A stretch of DNA of 64,000 nucleotides from G963676655 sp963678305 (GTDB lineage: Bacteria > Verrucomicrobiota > Lentisphaeria > Victivallales > Victivallaceae), in assembly GCA_963678305.2 (NCBI GenBank), contig CAXXVV010000003.1, positions 434,001 to 498,000 of the forward strand. Direction: 5' to 3'. The position numbers and the translations under genes are program-made. The notes under the pieces are model-generated. The model did no database searches, was not told where the DNA came from, and saw only the letters and a list, made by a program, of their open reading frames with translations. This document shows, piece by piece, positions 35,851 through 45,280 of this stretch (positions are counted from its first letter, which is position 1; the number at the start of each line of letters is the position of its first letter).

Positions 35851-35878
35851 TTACATTAATCTCAAAGAGCATTATAGT
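35851..35878 (+). promoter_or_regulatory. candidate promoter of the MscS-family gene
   Basis: -35 TTACAT (35851-35856), 16-bp spacer, -10 TATAGT (35873-35878). The leader to the ATG at 35930 would be about 45 bases with AAGGA as ribosome-binding site. Confidence 0.4.
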
Positions 35879-35929
35879 TTTGTTATAACCTTAAAACGGC
35901 AAAGAAACTGCAAAAATAAGGATACAAAT

Positions 35930-36817
35930 ATGTCTAAAGAAGCAAGCCAGGCGGCACAGAATGCTCAAACAAAAGCACAAAGCGTACAAAAAACAGATGA
36001 TTTTTTGAGTAGATTCAATCCCAAAAACATTGATTATGACTGGGCTAAAAATCTTGGAATGAACGTTATTGCCGCCTTGATCATTTTCATTATCGGCAGA
36101 TGGCTGGTAAAACTGATTGCCCATGTAACCGGCAAGGCCATGACCAAATCAGGCACCGATGAAACCTTGATTATTTTTACCAAGGATCTGCTGATATTCG
36201 TCGGATATATTTTTGTCATCGTCGCGGCCTTGAACAAACTGGGAGTCAATACCGCCTCCGCCATCGCGGTCATAGGCGCGGCCGGCCTGGCGATTGGCCT
36301 GGCGTTTCAGGGCGCATTGGCAAATTTTGCAGCTGGATGTCTGATCATCATTTTCCGCCCTTTTAAGGTCGGAGATCTGATTCAGGCCGGCGGAGAACTA
36401 GGTAAGGTCCGGGAGATCGAACTCTTCACGACAAAAATGGTTACGCCGGATAATAAAACCGTAATCGTCCCGAATGCCCAGCTTACCGCGGATAAAATTG
36501 TCAATCTCACCGAAACAGAAGAAATAAGACTGGATTTGGTCTTCGGCGTCAGTTATGCCGCCGATATCGATCACGTCAAAAAAGTTATCGCACAGGTGCT
36601 GGATAGTGATAAACGAATTCTCAAAGATCCGGCTTATTTTATCGGAGTGAAAGCCCATGCCGACAGTTCTGTAAATTTCGCGGTAAGGCCATGGGTTAAA
36701 GTAGACGACTATTGGGGCGTCTATTTTTCTCTGCATGAAGAAATGAAGAAGGCCTTTGACAAAGAGAATATTGAAATACCGTTTCCCCAGCGGGATGTTC
36801 ATATTAAAAATGATTGA
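35930..36817 (+). CDS. small-conductance mechanosensitive channel (MscS family)
   Basis: Releases solutes on sudden osmotic downshift. The 295-residue protein has three membrane helices between residues about 45 and 140. The pore helix carries the glycine/alanine pattern AIAVIGAAGLAIGLAFQGALANFAAG, and the Q-G-L-rich turn is followed by the beta domain (FRPFKVGDLIQAGG, KMVTPDNKTVIVPNAQL). The C-terminal vestibule ends IPFPQRDVHI as usual. The ATG at 35930 is chosen because AAGGA precedes it and the family's N-terminus begins there. It stands alone between two unrelated genes. Confidence 0.92.
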   Translation: MSKEASQAAQNAQTKAQSVQKTDDFLSRFNPKNIDYDWAKNLGMNVIAALIIFIIGRWLVKLIAHVTGKAMTKSGTDETLIIFTKDLLIFVGYIFVIVAALNKLGVNTASAIAVIGAAGLAIGLAFQGALANFAAGCLIIIFRPFKVGDLIQAGGELGKVREIELFTTKMVTPDNKTVIVPNAQLTADKIVNLTETEEIRLDLVFGVSYAADIDHVKKVIAQVLDSDKRILKDPAYFIGVKAHADSSVNFAVRPWVKVDDYWGVYFSLHEEMKKAFDKENIEIPFPQRDVHIKND

Positions 36818-36828
36818 ACAGGTCAAAT

Positions 36829-36856
36829 ATCGAACATTTAACATCGAACATCGAAT
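36829..36856. repeat. short ATCGAACAT repeats downstream of mscS
   Basis: TATCGAACATTTAACATCGAACATCGAAT contains three ATCGAA(C/T) units, the last two 7 bp apart. A further loose series of ATTTGG units spaced 9-10 bp lies at about 36974-37013, partly inside the next promoter. Confidence 0.45.
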
Positions 36857-37007
36857 AAATAATACCAAAAATTGAACGTTTACTTCACCTGTCAGCAAAG
36901 ATATCCACTCCAGTTATAAGGACCTGTTCCCGCAGCTACTTCGCTGGCCATATATAAGTTTGGTATTTGTTTAATTGGACTTATTTGGCGGATTTGGTGA
37001 AATTTAT

Positions 37008-37037
37008 TTGGACTTTAAGTTTTTTTTGAGCTATATT
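37008..37037 (+). promoter_or_regulatory. promoter of the flippase-like gene
   Basis: -35 TTGGAC (37008-37013), 18-bp spacer, -10 TATATT (37032-37037), about 40 bases before the ATG at 37076. AGGAAG serves as ribosome-binding site. Confidence 0.5.
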
Positions 37038-37075
37038 ATGCGGAACAGAAAGTTAATTCATAGTCAGGAAGCTAT

Positions 37076-38191
37076 ATGAGCACACTGGAAACCGCAGAAG
37101 AAACTATCGTCAAGAAAAAACCGCTTTGGAAAAAAATACTTGGCCTCCTGATCAAGTTCGGGCTGGCCGGATTGATTATTGCCTGGATCGTGCGCGGAAA
37201 TGCCGATAAAATTGCGGAAAACTTCAAACACTTCAACTACCGGTGGATCATTCCAGCTTTTATTTTATATATATTCCATATGTTCGTCTGCGGCTGGCGC
37301 TGGTATATGCTGCTCAAAGTGCTGAAATTCAAAATCAAACTATGGGAAGCTATCTGCCTGACCTTGAAAGCCTATTTCTGCTCCCTGGTCATTCCGGGCG
37401 GAGCGATCGGCGGCGATCTCGCCAAGGTCGGTTTCATTTCGGTCCGGGCTCCCAAAGGCACCAAAGTTGAGGGGATCTTTACTATTTTAATCGACCGGAT
37501 TACCGGGATGCTGGCCCTGTTCATTACTGCGATTGTTTTAACGCTGTTGTCAATCCCGTTGTTAATGAATGTGGACATGCCCGAATTGTACAAATGGCTT
37601 AGTGACTTCATGCACATACACACCACCCAGGAGATCGTAAAATATTCCAAGGTCGGCGGAATTGCCGGCGTTTTACTTCTTTGTGTTTCAGGCCTGGGAG
37701 CGTGCGGCGTTATCTTTCTTCACCGGCAATTCAGAAGAATATCCATAATCGACAAGTTAATGGACTGGTTCGACGCCAAAACCCACGGCGCATTGACCAG
37801 AATGTGCAATACTGTGGATATCTATCGCAATGAAAAGATGCTGCTGGCCTGGATGACGTTGATCAGTATCTTCCTGATCCATCTGAACATGGGAGCGGTC
37901 ATGTACTGCCTGCTCAAGGGACTCGGGGTTGATGCAGTACCAATGCTGGCGCTGTTTACCGGAGTCATTCTCGGGAATATTGCCGGCCTGATCCCGTTCA
38001 CGCCATCCGGTATCGGGTTCCGGGACTATACCGTGTTGAAAATATTGAGCGCCGGAGGAATCGTCCTGGATAAAGCTGAATCAGCGGCAATTATGTTTAC
38101 TTCGGTAGTCTTGTGTGCAAATCTCTTCTCCGGTCTGTTTTTCTTTATCAACGACGGGAGCAATTCCCGGAAATCTGAGGAGCAAGGCTGA
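37076..38191 (+). CDS. lysylphosphatidylglycerol synthase-type integral membrane protein (UPF0104)
   Basis: The 371-residue protein has about eight to nine membrane helices and matches the flippase-like transmembrane half of MprF/AglD proteins. Landmarks are AYFCSLVIPGGAIGGDLAK near residue 100, ILIDRITGMLALF, and GLIPFTPSGIGFRDYTVL near residue 305. It lacks the soluble synthetase domain. Such proteins may move lipids or lipid-linked substrates across the inner membrane, but the substrate is not known. The methyltransferase gene starts 2 bases after its stop, so they are co-translated. Confidence 0.8.
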   Translation: MSTLETAEETIVKKKPLWKKILGLLIKFGLAGLIIAWIVRGNADKIAENFKHFNYRWIIPAFILYIFHMFVCGWRWYMLLKVLKFKIKLWEAICLTLKAYFCSLVIPGGAIGGDLAKVGFISVRAPKGTKVEGIFTILIDRITGMLALFITAIVLTLLSIPLLMNVDMPELYKWLSDFMHIHTTQEIVKYSKVGGIAGVLLLCVSGLGACGVIFLHRQFRRISIIDKLMDWFDAKTHGALTRMCNTVDIYRNEKMLLAWMTLISIFLIHLNMGAVMYCLLKGLGVDAVPMLALFTGVILGNIAGLIPFTPSGIGFRDYTVLKILSAGGIVLDKAESAAIMFTSVVLCANLFSGLFFFINDGSNSRKSEEQG

Positions 38192-38193
38192 TA

Positions 38194-38853
38194 TTGAGCG
38201 ATAAAGTTAAGTTTGTGCTGTATGAGGAAGCGGTTTTCGCTCCAGTCACCCGTTACGACGATCCTTTGCGTTATTACTACAAACCGTTGATCGGTGCGCT
38301 TTATCGCAAACGCATTTCCGACGGGCTTTCGTTATTAACCCCGCCCTACAAACGCGTACTTGATTTCGGTTACGGCAGCGGACTGTTGTTTCCTTCTTTA
38401 AATGCAATCGCCGAAGAACTCCATGGAATCGATATTCTGTCCGACACTGAAAAACTCGCGCCGATTCTGGAAAAACTTGAGATCGAGGCTGACTTGCGCA
38501 AGAACGATATTTTGAAAGAAAATTATCCTGATGATTATTTTGATCTGATAACCGCGTTTTCAGTCTTTGAACATATTACGGAGTTTGAGCCGATCCTTGA
38601 AGAAATGTACCGCATTCTGAAGCCCGGAGGGGAATTGTTGATCGGAATGCCGCGGGTAAGCGCGATAATGCCGGTGTTGTTCCGGATGATCGGTTTCAAA
38701 AATATTGAGGATTTTCACGTGACCAATCACCGTCAGGTCCGCGCCGCAGCCTTGAAAAAGTATCAGTTGGTCAAATCAAGAACACTACCGTCACTAGCCC
38801 CGGAATGTTGCGGGCTGTATTTCAATTTTCTCCTGAAAAAAGCAAATAATTAA
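38194..38853 (+). CDS. class I SAM-dependent methyltransferase
   Basis: A 219-residue Methyltransf_11-type enzyme. The SAM-binding motif I is VLDFGYGSGLLFP near residue 50, motif II follows in HGIDIL, and post-motif YFDLITAFSVFEHI near residue 115 is typical of such enzymes, with LKPGGELLIGMP after it. The start codon is TTG at 38194, supported by GAGGAG 13-18 bases upstream and by the 2-base gap from the membrane-protein stop. A lipid or lipid-linked substrate is suggested by the coupling, not by the sequence. Confidence 0.82.
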   Translation: MSDKVKFVLYEEAVFAPVTRYDDPLRYYYKPLIGALYRKRISDGLSLLTPPYKRVLDFGYGSGLLFPSLNAIAEELHGIDILSDTEKLAPILEKLEIEADLRKNDILKENYPDDYFDLITAFSVFEHITEFEPILEEMYRILKPGGELLIGMPRVSAIMPVLFRMIGFKNIEDFHVTNHRQVRAAALKKYQLVKSRTLPSLAPECCGLYFNFLLKKANN

Positions 38854-38951
38854 GGCTTTATTATTTGTTTCAGGTCCGGACTCCGAACAGATAATTTTAC
38901 TACTTTTTTGTTTTTCATGCACCAGTGAAGATAAAACCGGTTATTCCGGGT

Positions 38952-38981
38952 TTGATTTTTATTAAAAACAGGGCATATTAT
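38952..38981 (+). promoter_or_regulatory. candidate promoter of the dehydrogenase gene
   Basis: -35 TTGATT (38952-38957), 18-bp spacer, -10 TATTAT (38976-38981), about 55 bases before the start codon. Confidence 0.4.
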
Positions 38982-39040
38982 TCAGATAAAGTTTTTTTAC
39001 AAAAGGGTTCGGCTAAGAAAACGAAAAATAATACGTGATT

Positions 39041-40708
39041 ATGAACATTCCTGAAAAAATGTTGTGTTGGCCGCTTTTCGGAGCGGGAATGGAAAAACTG
39101 GGTAAAAACGATCAGCCCTGCGAAGTACCGGTTCCGGAACCGGGTGACGATGAAGTACTGGTAAAAATAGAGGCGATCGGACTGTGTTTTTCCGATGTAA
39201 AACTAATTCGCGCCGGTGAAGAACATCCGCGGGTTATTTCTAAAAATCTTGAAACCGATCCGGTTATTCCGGGACATGAAGCGGTTATGCAAATCGTCAA
39301 AGCCGGAAAAAATGTCGCGGCAGAGTATCCGGTCGGCAAACGTTATATCATCCAGGCGGACATCTATGTTGGTGGCGTCGGCTATGCTTACGGTTATGCC
39401 ATCAACGGCGGAATGGCGCAATACAGTGTGCTTGACCAGCGCGTGCTCAACGGCGACGAAGGCAGTTATCTGCTGCCGATCGAAGATACCACTCCAGCCG
39501 CGATCGCGGCGCTGATGGAGCCATGGACCTGTGTAAAAGCCAGCTACATGATTGAAAACCGGACCAAACCGAAAGCGGGCGGCAAAGTGCTGATCGTTTG
39601 TCAACCCGGTTGTGATATTGTCTATGCCGCCGGTTCAGCTCTCCAGAAAGCCGAGCCGGCCGAAGTCGTTCTGGTCAATGCTTCTAAAGACCAGTTCGAA
39701 GCGATCAAAGCCGAATTACCGGGAGCCGATCTGTGCTGCTCCGATTCTCTGCCGGTCGGTCTGAAATATGACGACATCTTCTTATGTGCACTCGACCGTG
39801 AAACCGCGGAAGCCGCCAGCCTGTTAGGGGAAATTGGCGCCACGGTCAATTTTATTGGAAAATATCCGGATGAAAAATGGAACTTCGACATCGGTTCAAT
39901 CCATTACAAAGGCTGGTTCTGTCAGGGAGCCGATTCAACTGTTATGTCTGACGCCTTCAACCACAATGTTCGCAGCGAACTGAAAAAAGGCGGCACCTGC
40001 TGGCTGCCCGGTGGAGCCGGCGCAATGGGCCAGATGCACACCCAGTTGGCGGTCGAATCTCCGGACGGGCCGTCACGTATTCTGGTAACCGACATGGATA
40101 ATGCCCGGATTGAAAACGTTAAACAACTGCTGGCAAACGATATTGCCAAACGCGGAATCGAATTCAAGGCGATAAACCCGAAAGATTTCGCGTCACCGGC
40201 AGAATATAATGCCGCGATCCGTGAATTCGCGCCCCAGGGCTTTGACGATATCGTTATGCTGGTACCGGTTGTCCCGGTCGTTAATGACGCCGCCGATTTC
40301 CTCAAGGCTGACGGGCTGATGAATGTGTTCGCCGGAATTCCGGCCGGAAAACAAGCATCATTAAACGTTATGGGGATCGCCAATCAGGGCATGCGCTATA
40401 TCGGCTCAAGCGGCAGCCGGACCTTCCACCTGCGCCATGTCATCGAACTTTCTGAAAGCGGGGAGTTGCGCCCGGTTACCGCGCTGGCGGGCATCGGCGG
40501 CATGAAAGACCTGAAAAAAGGACTGAACGCGGTTATCAACGCCGAATTCCCGGGAAAAACGGTTATTTTCCCGAACTGCGAAGATATGCCGTTAAAGCCG
40601 ATCGGACATCTGGAAGAGTTAATCGACGATGCGGCGGAAACGCTTGATGCGGCTGGATTCTACACGATGGCCACTGAAAAGAAATTACTGGAAAAATACG
40701 AAAAATAA
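39041..40708 (+). CDS. zinc-type alcohol/sorbitol dehydrogenase-like protein, long form
   Basis: The N-terminal GroES-like domain has the catalytic-zinc elements GLCFSDVK (cysteine) and PGHEAV (His-Glu), followed by a region without the four-cysteine structural zinc lobe of ordinary alcohol dehydrogenases. The Rossmann part is unusual: after KVLIVCQPGCDIV a further segment carries GGAGAMGQMHTQLAVE. The protein is about 555 residues, some 200 longer than typical members, with resemblance to L-sorbose-1-phosphate reductase-like proteins. A GTG two codons upstream is an alternative start; neither has a good ribosome-binding site. Substrate is probably a sugar or polyol phosphate, as inference. 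Confidence 0.65.
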   Translation: MNIPEKMLCWPLFGAGMEKLGKNDQPCEVPVPEPGDDEVLVKIEAIGLCFSDVKLIRAGEEHPRVISKNLETDPVIPGHEAVMQIVKAGKNVAAEYPVGKRYIIQADIYVGGVGYAYGYAINGGMAQYSVLDQRVLNGDEGSYLLPIEDTTPAAIAALMEPWTCVKASYMIENRTKPKAGGKVLIVCQPGCDIVYAAGSALQKAEPAEVVLVNASKDQFEAIKAELPGADLCCSDSLPVGLKYDDIFLCALDRETAEAASLLGEIGATVNFIGKYPDEKWNFDIGSIHYKGWFCQGADSTVMSDAFNHNVRSELKKGGTCWLPGGAGAMGQMHTQLAVESPDGPSRILVTDMDNARIENVKQLLANDIAKRGIEFKAINPKDFASPAEYNAAIREFAPQGFDDIVMLVPVVPVVNDAADFLKADGLMNVFAGIPAGKQASLNVMGIANQGMRYIGSSGSRTFHLRHVIELSESGELRPVTALAGIGGMKDLKKGLNAVINAEFPGKTVIFPNCEDMPLKPIGHLEELIDDAAETLDAAGFYTMATEKKLLEKYEK

Positions 40709-40729
40709 TCTTTTGCAAAGAGGTATAAT

Positions 40730-43354
40730 TTGCCGGGAAAAATCACAACTTATTTGATCGGAGCCGGATTGAGTCTATGCTCACTTCTGGTTTCAGCCGG
40801 AGATTTCGACAAGATATTAAAACAACCGGGAGCCAGTCTGGCCAATACCCGGGCCGACTCCTGGAAAATCGTCGGGGACAATATCATCGCCAACGGAAAC
40901 GTCTTTATTCCCTATGGCGATGTCTCAATCAGTTGTGACAAGGCAATAGTCAATATCAAAAGCAAGGATATCGAAGCCAGCGGGCACATTCGTTTTTTCG
41001 CGACCAAGTCGGAAGAAGCGACTTTGTCCCCTGAAAAATTCGCCAAGGTGTCCGCCGACCCCAATGCGCTGGCAATCGCTACCGGGTACGAAATCGACCC
41101 GCTGGGTTATCGCCGGATCAAAGCCAGAATTTATTCTCGCGGCGACGCCCTGGAAGCGGAAAAGGTTGTCGGGAACCTGGCAACCGGCTTCATGCAGTTT
41201 AAAAATCTGTCCGGCCGCTATAAGACATTTGTCATGCGGGCCAAAAGCGGGGTCCGCAAACCTGGCGGCGAAATTGTTGTCAACGATGCCGAGATCTCGT
41301 CGTGTTCCTATCTGCTGGAAAACCACAGCCATTATTCGATCAAGTGCGGAACCGCAAAAATTTATCCGCACCAATACAGCGGCGTTGGCTTGAGGAATTA
41401 TAATCCGGATCAGGGCGAACACAGTATCTGGGCCTCTAATTGTACGTTTAATGTCTTTGGCATACCGATTCTCTGGTCGCCGGTTATCTACAAACCAAAA
41501 GAGGAAAGCCCGGGACTGTTCAATACTCGCGGCGGTTATGACAGCGACTGGGGTGCATGGTGGGAATTCAGTAAAGGGTTCCAATTGTCAGATCAGCCCA
41601 ACATCTGGACCAATGTCTATGGCGTGCTGATGTCGAAACGCGGTTTCGGTTACGGCGCTGACGTTGATATTTTTACGCCGAATTCGCGGACTCAGTTCAA
41701 CGCTTTCAGTATCTATGACAACAGTCCTTATGAAGAACACAGTAAAAATACCAGAATGGCGATTCCTCACGGCCGCTATGATTTCAGGTTGAGCCACTTG
41801 TCGCACATTACTTCCCGTCTGGATTTCCGGGGGACAATGGAATTCCTGAGCGATTACTATATGCTCCACGATTTCTTTTACGGCCGCAGCACTGCGGACA
41901 TTGAACCTGAGACTTTCGGCAGTCTGGAATATCAGTTCAACCGCGCTTCCGTCTCGCTCATGGTCAAGCCCAAAATCAATTCATTTTTCACCGTGGTGCA
42001 GAAATTTCCTGAAGCGCGAATTGATATCCCGCGTCAGGAGTTGTTCAAGAACATCTATTATCAAAGCCAATCAAGCTTCGAGTACCTGAAAATGTCCTGG
42101 CGGACCTATGACCGCAAGCCAATCCCGAGTATGGCTGCGTTTGCCGATCCCAAAGATTATGAGAGCGCACGGTTTGACACAACACACTTTCTCTACTACC
42201 CGATCGATCTGAAATATCTGACCATTGTGCCACGCATCGGCGGCCGGATGACCGGATACAGCAAGTCATCCAAGCAAAGAGTATCCAGCGGGGACCTCAA
42301 CCAGATGAATCAGGCGGATGATCCAAGCGTAGGTTATTCAACCAGAAAACTGGTCAATTATGATGATAAGGGCGGAGCCAAATTCCGCCTGGCCGGAGAA
42401 GTCGGGGTTCAAGTCAATACTAAAATCTACCAGACCTGGCAGGATATTAAAAGTCCGTTTTTTGAAATGGACGGCCTGCGTCATGTTCTGGAACCTTATA
42501 TTAACTATACTTACATTCCGGAGCCGACAGTCCACCGGAACAAGCTGTACTACTTTGATGAAGTAGACCGCATACAGAGAGTGCATTTTGTCCGGTTCGG
42601 GATGCGTAACCGGCTGCAGACCCGGACCGATTCGTTTCTGGACCCAGGCTTGCGTGAATGGATAAGTATGGAAAACTATTTCGACGTCCATCTCGTCAGC
42701 CAGGACGGTTTTAACAACATGGGTAACTTTGATTCCCTGCTGCGATTTACTCCTACCTCAAATCTGCAGATCAATGGAAAAATGTCGCTTGATGTCGGAG
42801 AAAACAGCGCCCATAACGCGCAGGCCGTCAGAAATCGTGGACGTCTGGCCGGGCGTCCGGGCATCGACTCCAATTTAATAAACCAGTTGCAGGTTGAAAT
42901 GCGCTATAAATTCATGGAAGATATGGAAGCCAATATAGCTTACGCCTATCAGGATCGTTTCAGAACTCAGGCGGCTTACTCAATGGGCAGTACCCTTACT
43001 CAGATCAACGCCGGAAGAATGTTCGACAAATATTATGACGACCGGACGCAGCAAGTGACCGCAGGGATAAAAATGCCGTTGACTCCGGACCGTAAAACAT
43101 TTCTGAACGCGTCGGTCAATTATGATTTTGAAGCCGGCGGCATTGAAAACTATCGCGTGCAGATACTGCGCAACCTGCACTGCTGGACCGTCGGAATTGA
43201 ATACTATGCCGACTGGGACCGCAACAGCAAAGGGCATAAAGACTGGAACCATAATGTAATGGCTACTTTGACCCTCAATACAGCAAGTTCCCCGCTCGAA
43301 AAGGTCCAAAGTCAAGTCTGGAAAGCCGCGGACAAAAGCCGGAAAGGGATGTAA
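40730..43354 (+). CDS. lptD: LPS-assembly outer-membrane protein LptD
   Basis: Inserts lipopolysaccharide into the outer leaflet. The 874-residue precursor has a signal peptide ending near SAG (residues about 1-25), an OstA/LptA-like beta-jellyroll (about 40-200, with GNVFIPYGDVSISCDKAIVNI) and a long beta-barrel with alternating strands to the end. Two cysteine-containing segments (SSCSYLLEN, IKCGTAKI, SNCTFNVFG) might form disulfides. The start is TTG at 40730 with AGAGGT in front. It lies between the dehydrogenase and hldD, both in the same direction, and hldD makes the LPS inner-core heptose, so the pair is coherent. Confidence 0.85.
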   Translation: MPGKITTYLIGAGLSLCSLLVSAGDFDKILKQPGASLANTRADSWKIVGDNIIANGNVFIPYGDVSISCDKAIVNIKSKDIEASGHIRFFATKSEEATLSPEKFAKVSADPNALAIATGYEIDPLGYRRIKARIYSRGDALEAEKVVGNLATGFMQFKNLSGRYKTFVMRAKSGVRKPGGEIVVNDAEISSCSYLLENHSHYSIKCGTAKIYPHQYSGVGLRNYNPDQGEHSIWASNCTFNVFGIPILWSPVIYKPKEESPGLFNTRGGYDSDWGAWWEFSKGFQLSDQPNIWTNVYGVLMSKRGFGYGADVDIFTPNSRTQFNAFSIYDNSPYEEHSKNTRMAIPHGRYDFRLSHLSHITSRLDFRGTMEFLSDYYMLHDFFYGRSTADIEPETFGSLEYQFNRASVSLMVKPKINSFFTVVQKFPEARIDIPRQELFKNIYYQSQSSFEYLKMSWRTYDRKPIPSMAAFADPKDYESARFDTTHFLYYPIDLKYLTIVPRIGGRMTGYSKSSKQRVSSGDLNQMNQADDPSVGYSTRKLVNYDDKGGAKFRLAGEVGVQVNTKIYQTWQDIKSPFFEMDGLRHVLEPYINYTYIPEPTVHRNKLYYFDEVDRIQRVHFVRFGMRNRLQTRTDSFLDPGLREWISMENYFDVHLVSQDGFNNMGNFDSLLRFTPTSNLQINGKMSLDVGENSAHNAQAVRNRGRLAGRPGIDSNLINQLQVEMRYKFMEDMEANIAYAYQDRFRTQAAYSMGSTLTQINAGRMFDKYYDDRTQQVTAGIKMPLTPDRKTFLNASVNYDFEAGGIENYRVQILRNLHCWTVGIEYYADWDRNSKGHKDWNHNVMATLTLNTASSPLEKVQSQVWKAADKSRKGM

Positions 43355-43357
43355 CCG

Positions 43358-44329
43358 ATGAAGTATATTGTAACCGGGGCAGCCGGTTTGATCGGCAGCG
43401 GGATTGTCTGGGGTCTGAATCAACGCGGCGAGGAAGATATCCTCGCGGTTGACCACCTTGGCTTATCCGACAAATGGAAAAATCTCCGAGCCCTGAAGTA
43501 TGCTGATTACCTTGAGAAAGACATGTTGCTTGAAGATTTGGAAAATCTCGCCGGCGACACGAAAGTAATCATTCACATGGGAGCGTGTTCGGCGACAACC
43601 GAGCGTGACGCCAGTTATTTGATCGAAAATAACTTTGAATATACCAAACAACTGGCCATGTTCGCGGCGGAACGCAATATCCGTTTTATCTACGCCTCAA
43701 GTTGCGCTACCTACGGAGACGGGGCTTTCGGCTACGATGACAACGAGGACGAGCTGGACAAGCTGCGTCCGATGAATATGTACGGCTACTCAAAGCATAT
43801 GTTTGACCTGTGGGCCAGACGCCAGGGGTTGCTATCACAGATTACCGGGGTAAAGTTCTCCAATGTCTACGGCAGCAATGAGCATCATAAAGGAGAAATG
43901 CGCAGCGTTGTCCGCCGGGCATTTGAACAGATTTCCGAAACCGGAGAACTTAAACTGTTCAAGTCATACCGGCCGGAATATGCCGACGGAGAACAAAAAC
44001 GCGATTTTCTCTATATCAAGGACGCGGTTGACATGGTATTATTCCTGATGGACCACCCCGGCGGAGCCGGAATCTATAACATCGGCAGCGGCCGGGCTGA
44101 AACATGGAACTCTCTGGCGGCGGCGGCATTTGCCGCGCTTGACCGGGAGGTCAAAATAAAATATATTGAAATGCCTGATCACCTGAAAGACCGCTACCAG
44201 TATTACACAAAAGCGGAAATGAATAAGCTTCGAAACCTGGGTTATGATCGTGAAATTACACCGCTGCACGATGCGATCGACGATTATATCCGCAACTACA
44301 GCGCACAGGATAAACTGTTGGGCGATTAA
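43358..44329 (+). CDS. hldD: ADP-L-glycero-D-manno-heptose 6-epimerase
   Basis: Final enzyme for the LPS inner-core heptose donor. Extended SDR of 323 residues with TGAAGLIGSGIVWGLNQRG at the N-terminus, HMGACSATTERD, the YASSCATYGDG serine/threonine motif, YGYSKHMFD as tyrosine-lysine motif, and KFSNVYGSNEHHKGEMRSVV, all diagnostic for HldD/RfaD. It starts 3 bases after lptD. The kinase/adenylyltransferase HldE and isomerase GmhA are not in the window. Confidence 0.95.
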   Translation: MKYIVTGAAGLIGSGIVWGLNQRGEEDILAVDHLGLSDKWKNLRALKYADYLEKDMLLEDLENLAGDTKVIIHMGACSATTERDASYLIENNFEYTKQLAMFAAERNIRFIYASSCATYGDGAFGYDDNEDELDKLRPMNMYGYSKHMFDLWARRQGLLSQITGVKFSNVYGSNEHHKGEMRSVVRRAFEQISETGELKLFKSYRPEYADGEQKRDFLYIKDAVDMVLFLMDHPGGAGIYNIGSGRAETWNSLAAAAFAALDREVKIKYIEMPDHLKDRYQYYTKAEMNKLRNLGYDREITPLHDAIDDYIRNYSAQDKLLGD

Positions 44330-44350
44330 ACATCCGCCCCGGAAAATATT

Positions 44351-45091
44351 ATGGATATCAAAGAACTTCTGGAGCAACTCCAAACCGGCGAAATTACACT
44401 GCACGACGCCCTGGTGGCGGCCGCTGCCGCCCCGCCGGAAAACAACCCGGAAGGCGTCCAGCTTGACCGTTCCCGCCAGGAACGCTGCGGATTCCCGGAA
44501 GTAATTTACGGCGCCGGCAAAACCGGCGGGCAAATCGCCGCAATAATTGAACGAATGCGAGCGGAAAAACATCCGGTTCTGGCAACCAGAGTCGACCCGG
44601 AAAAGGCTGCAATCATCACCGCCAAATGTCCTGACGCGATATACGACCCTCTGGCAAGAGTCATAACCGCTGTCGGAAATCCTCCTGCAGCCGAAGAATC
44701 GGAGGTTCTGATTATCACCGCCGGAACTTCCGATCTGCCGGTGGCCCTGGAAGCAAAATACACGGTCGAATTATGCGGAATCGGTTGCGAGCTGGTAAAT
44801 GATGCCGGAGTTGCCGGGCTTCATCGCCTTTTAAAGCACCTGCCAATCCTGCAAAACGCCAGGGTGATCATTGTCTGTGCCGGGATGGAAGGCGCTTTGC
44901 CCAGTGTGGTCGGCGGGCTGGTGAATTGTCCGGTTATCGCGGTTCCGACCAGTGTCGGCTACGGAGCTTCATTGAACGGTTTCGCGGCTCTGCTCGGAAT
45001 GTTGAGCAGTTGTGCCGGCGGCGTCACAGTGGTCAATATTGACAATGGCTTCGGAGCCGGTTGTGCGGCAGTCAGGATGATTGGCAACTAA
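44351..45091 (+). CDS. larB: nickel-pincer cofactor biosynthesis protein LarB
   Basis: LarB carboxylates and hydrolyses nicotinic acid adenine dinucleotide in making the nickel pincer nucleotide of lactate racemase. The 246-residue protein has the PurE-like C-terminal half with TAGTSDLPVA, DAGVAGLHRLL, VCAGMEGALPSVVGGLV and PTSVGYGAS, and the LarB-specific N-terminal segment LDRSRQERCGFPEVIYGAGKT. larC and larE are not in the window. It follows hldD by 21 bp, so it may ride on that operon. Confidence 0.92.
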   Translation: MDIKELLEQLQTGEITLHDALVAAAAAPPENNPEGVQLDRSRQERCGFPEVIYGAGKTGGQIAAIIERMRAEKHPVLATRVDPEKAAIITAKCPDAIYDPLARVITAVGNPPAAEESEVLIITAGTSDLPVALEAKYTVELCGIGCELVNDAGVAGLHRLLKHLPILQNARVIIVCAGMEGALPSVVGGLVNCPVIAVPTSVGYGASLNGFAALLGMLSSCAGGVTVVNIDNGFGAGCAAVRMIGN

Positions 45092-45184
45092 AGAAAAATA
45101 GGATAAAACCGGCAATTTTCTTTGATTTAAGGGGCAATAAGCGTTTTTTTTTGCATGATAATTAAATTTTTTCGCTTTTTTTTC

Positions 45185-45212
45185 TTGACAATGTTTATAG
45201 TACATGTATTTT
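45185..45212 (+). promoter_or_regulatory. candidate promoter of the 45281 gene
   Basis: -35 TTGACA (45185-45190), 16-bp spacer, -10 TATTTT (45207-45212). The ribosome-binding site AAAGGGGG lies just before the ATG at 45281. Confidence 0.45.
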
Positions 45213-45280
45213 TTAGTTAGTTTGTTGTTACAAACCGTTTTTGTTATCAAAATATTAACCAACCTGCAAAGGGGGAACAC

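Larger units (their letters stand above)
35418..35929. other. intergenic region upstream of mscS
   Basis: This 512-bp gap contains a palindromic repeat element (35551-35650), a candidate promoter for the MscS gene (35851-35878) and, on the minus side near 35420-35500, only weak promoter-like boxes for the C45-family gene. In-frame codons upstream of 35930 lack a ribosome-binding site and were not counted as part of the channel gene. Confidence 0.55.

Noticed and set aside
35418..35929. Upstream extension of the MscS reading frame from 35786 as N-terminus
   Set aside because: The ATG at 35930 has an AAGGA site and the normal family start; the added residues resemble no channel domain.
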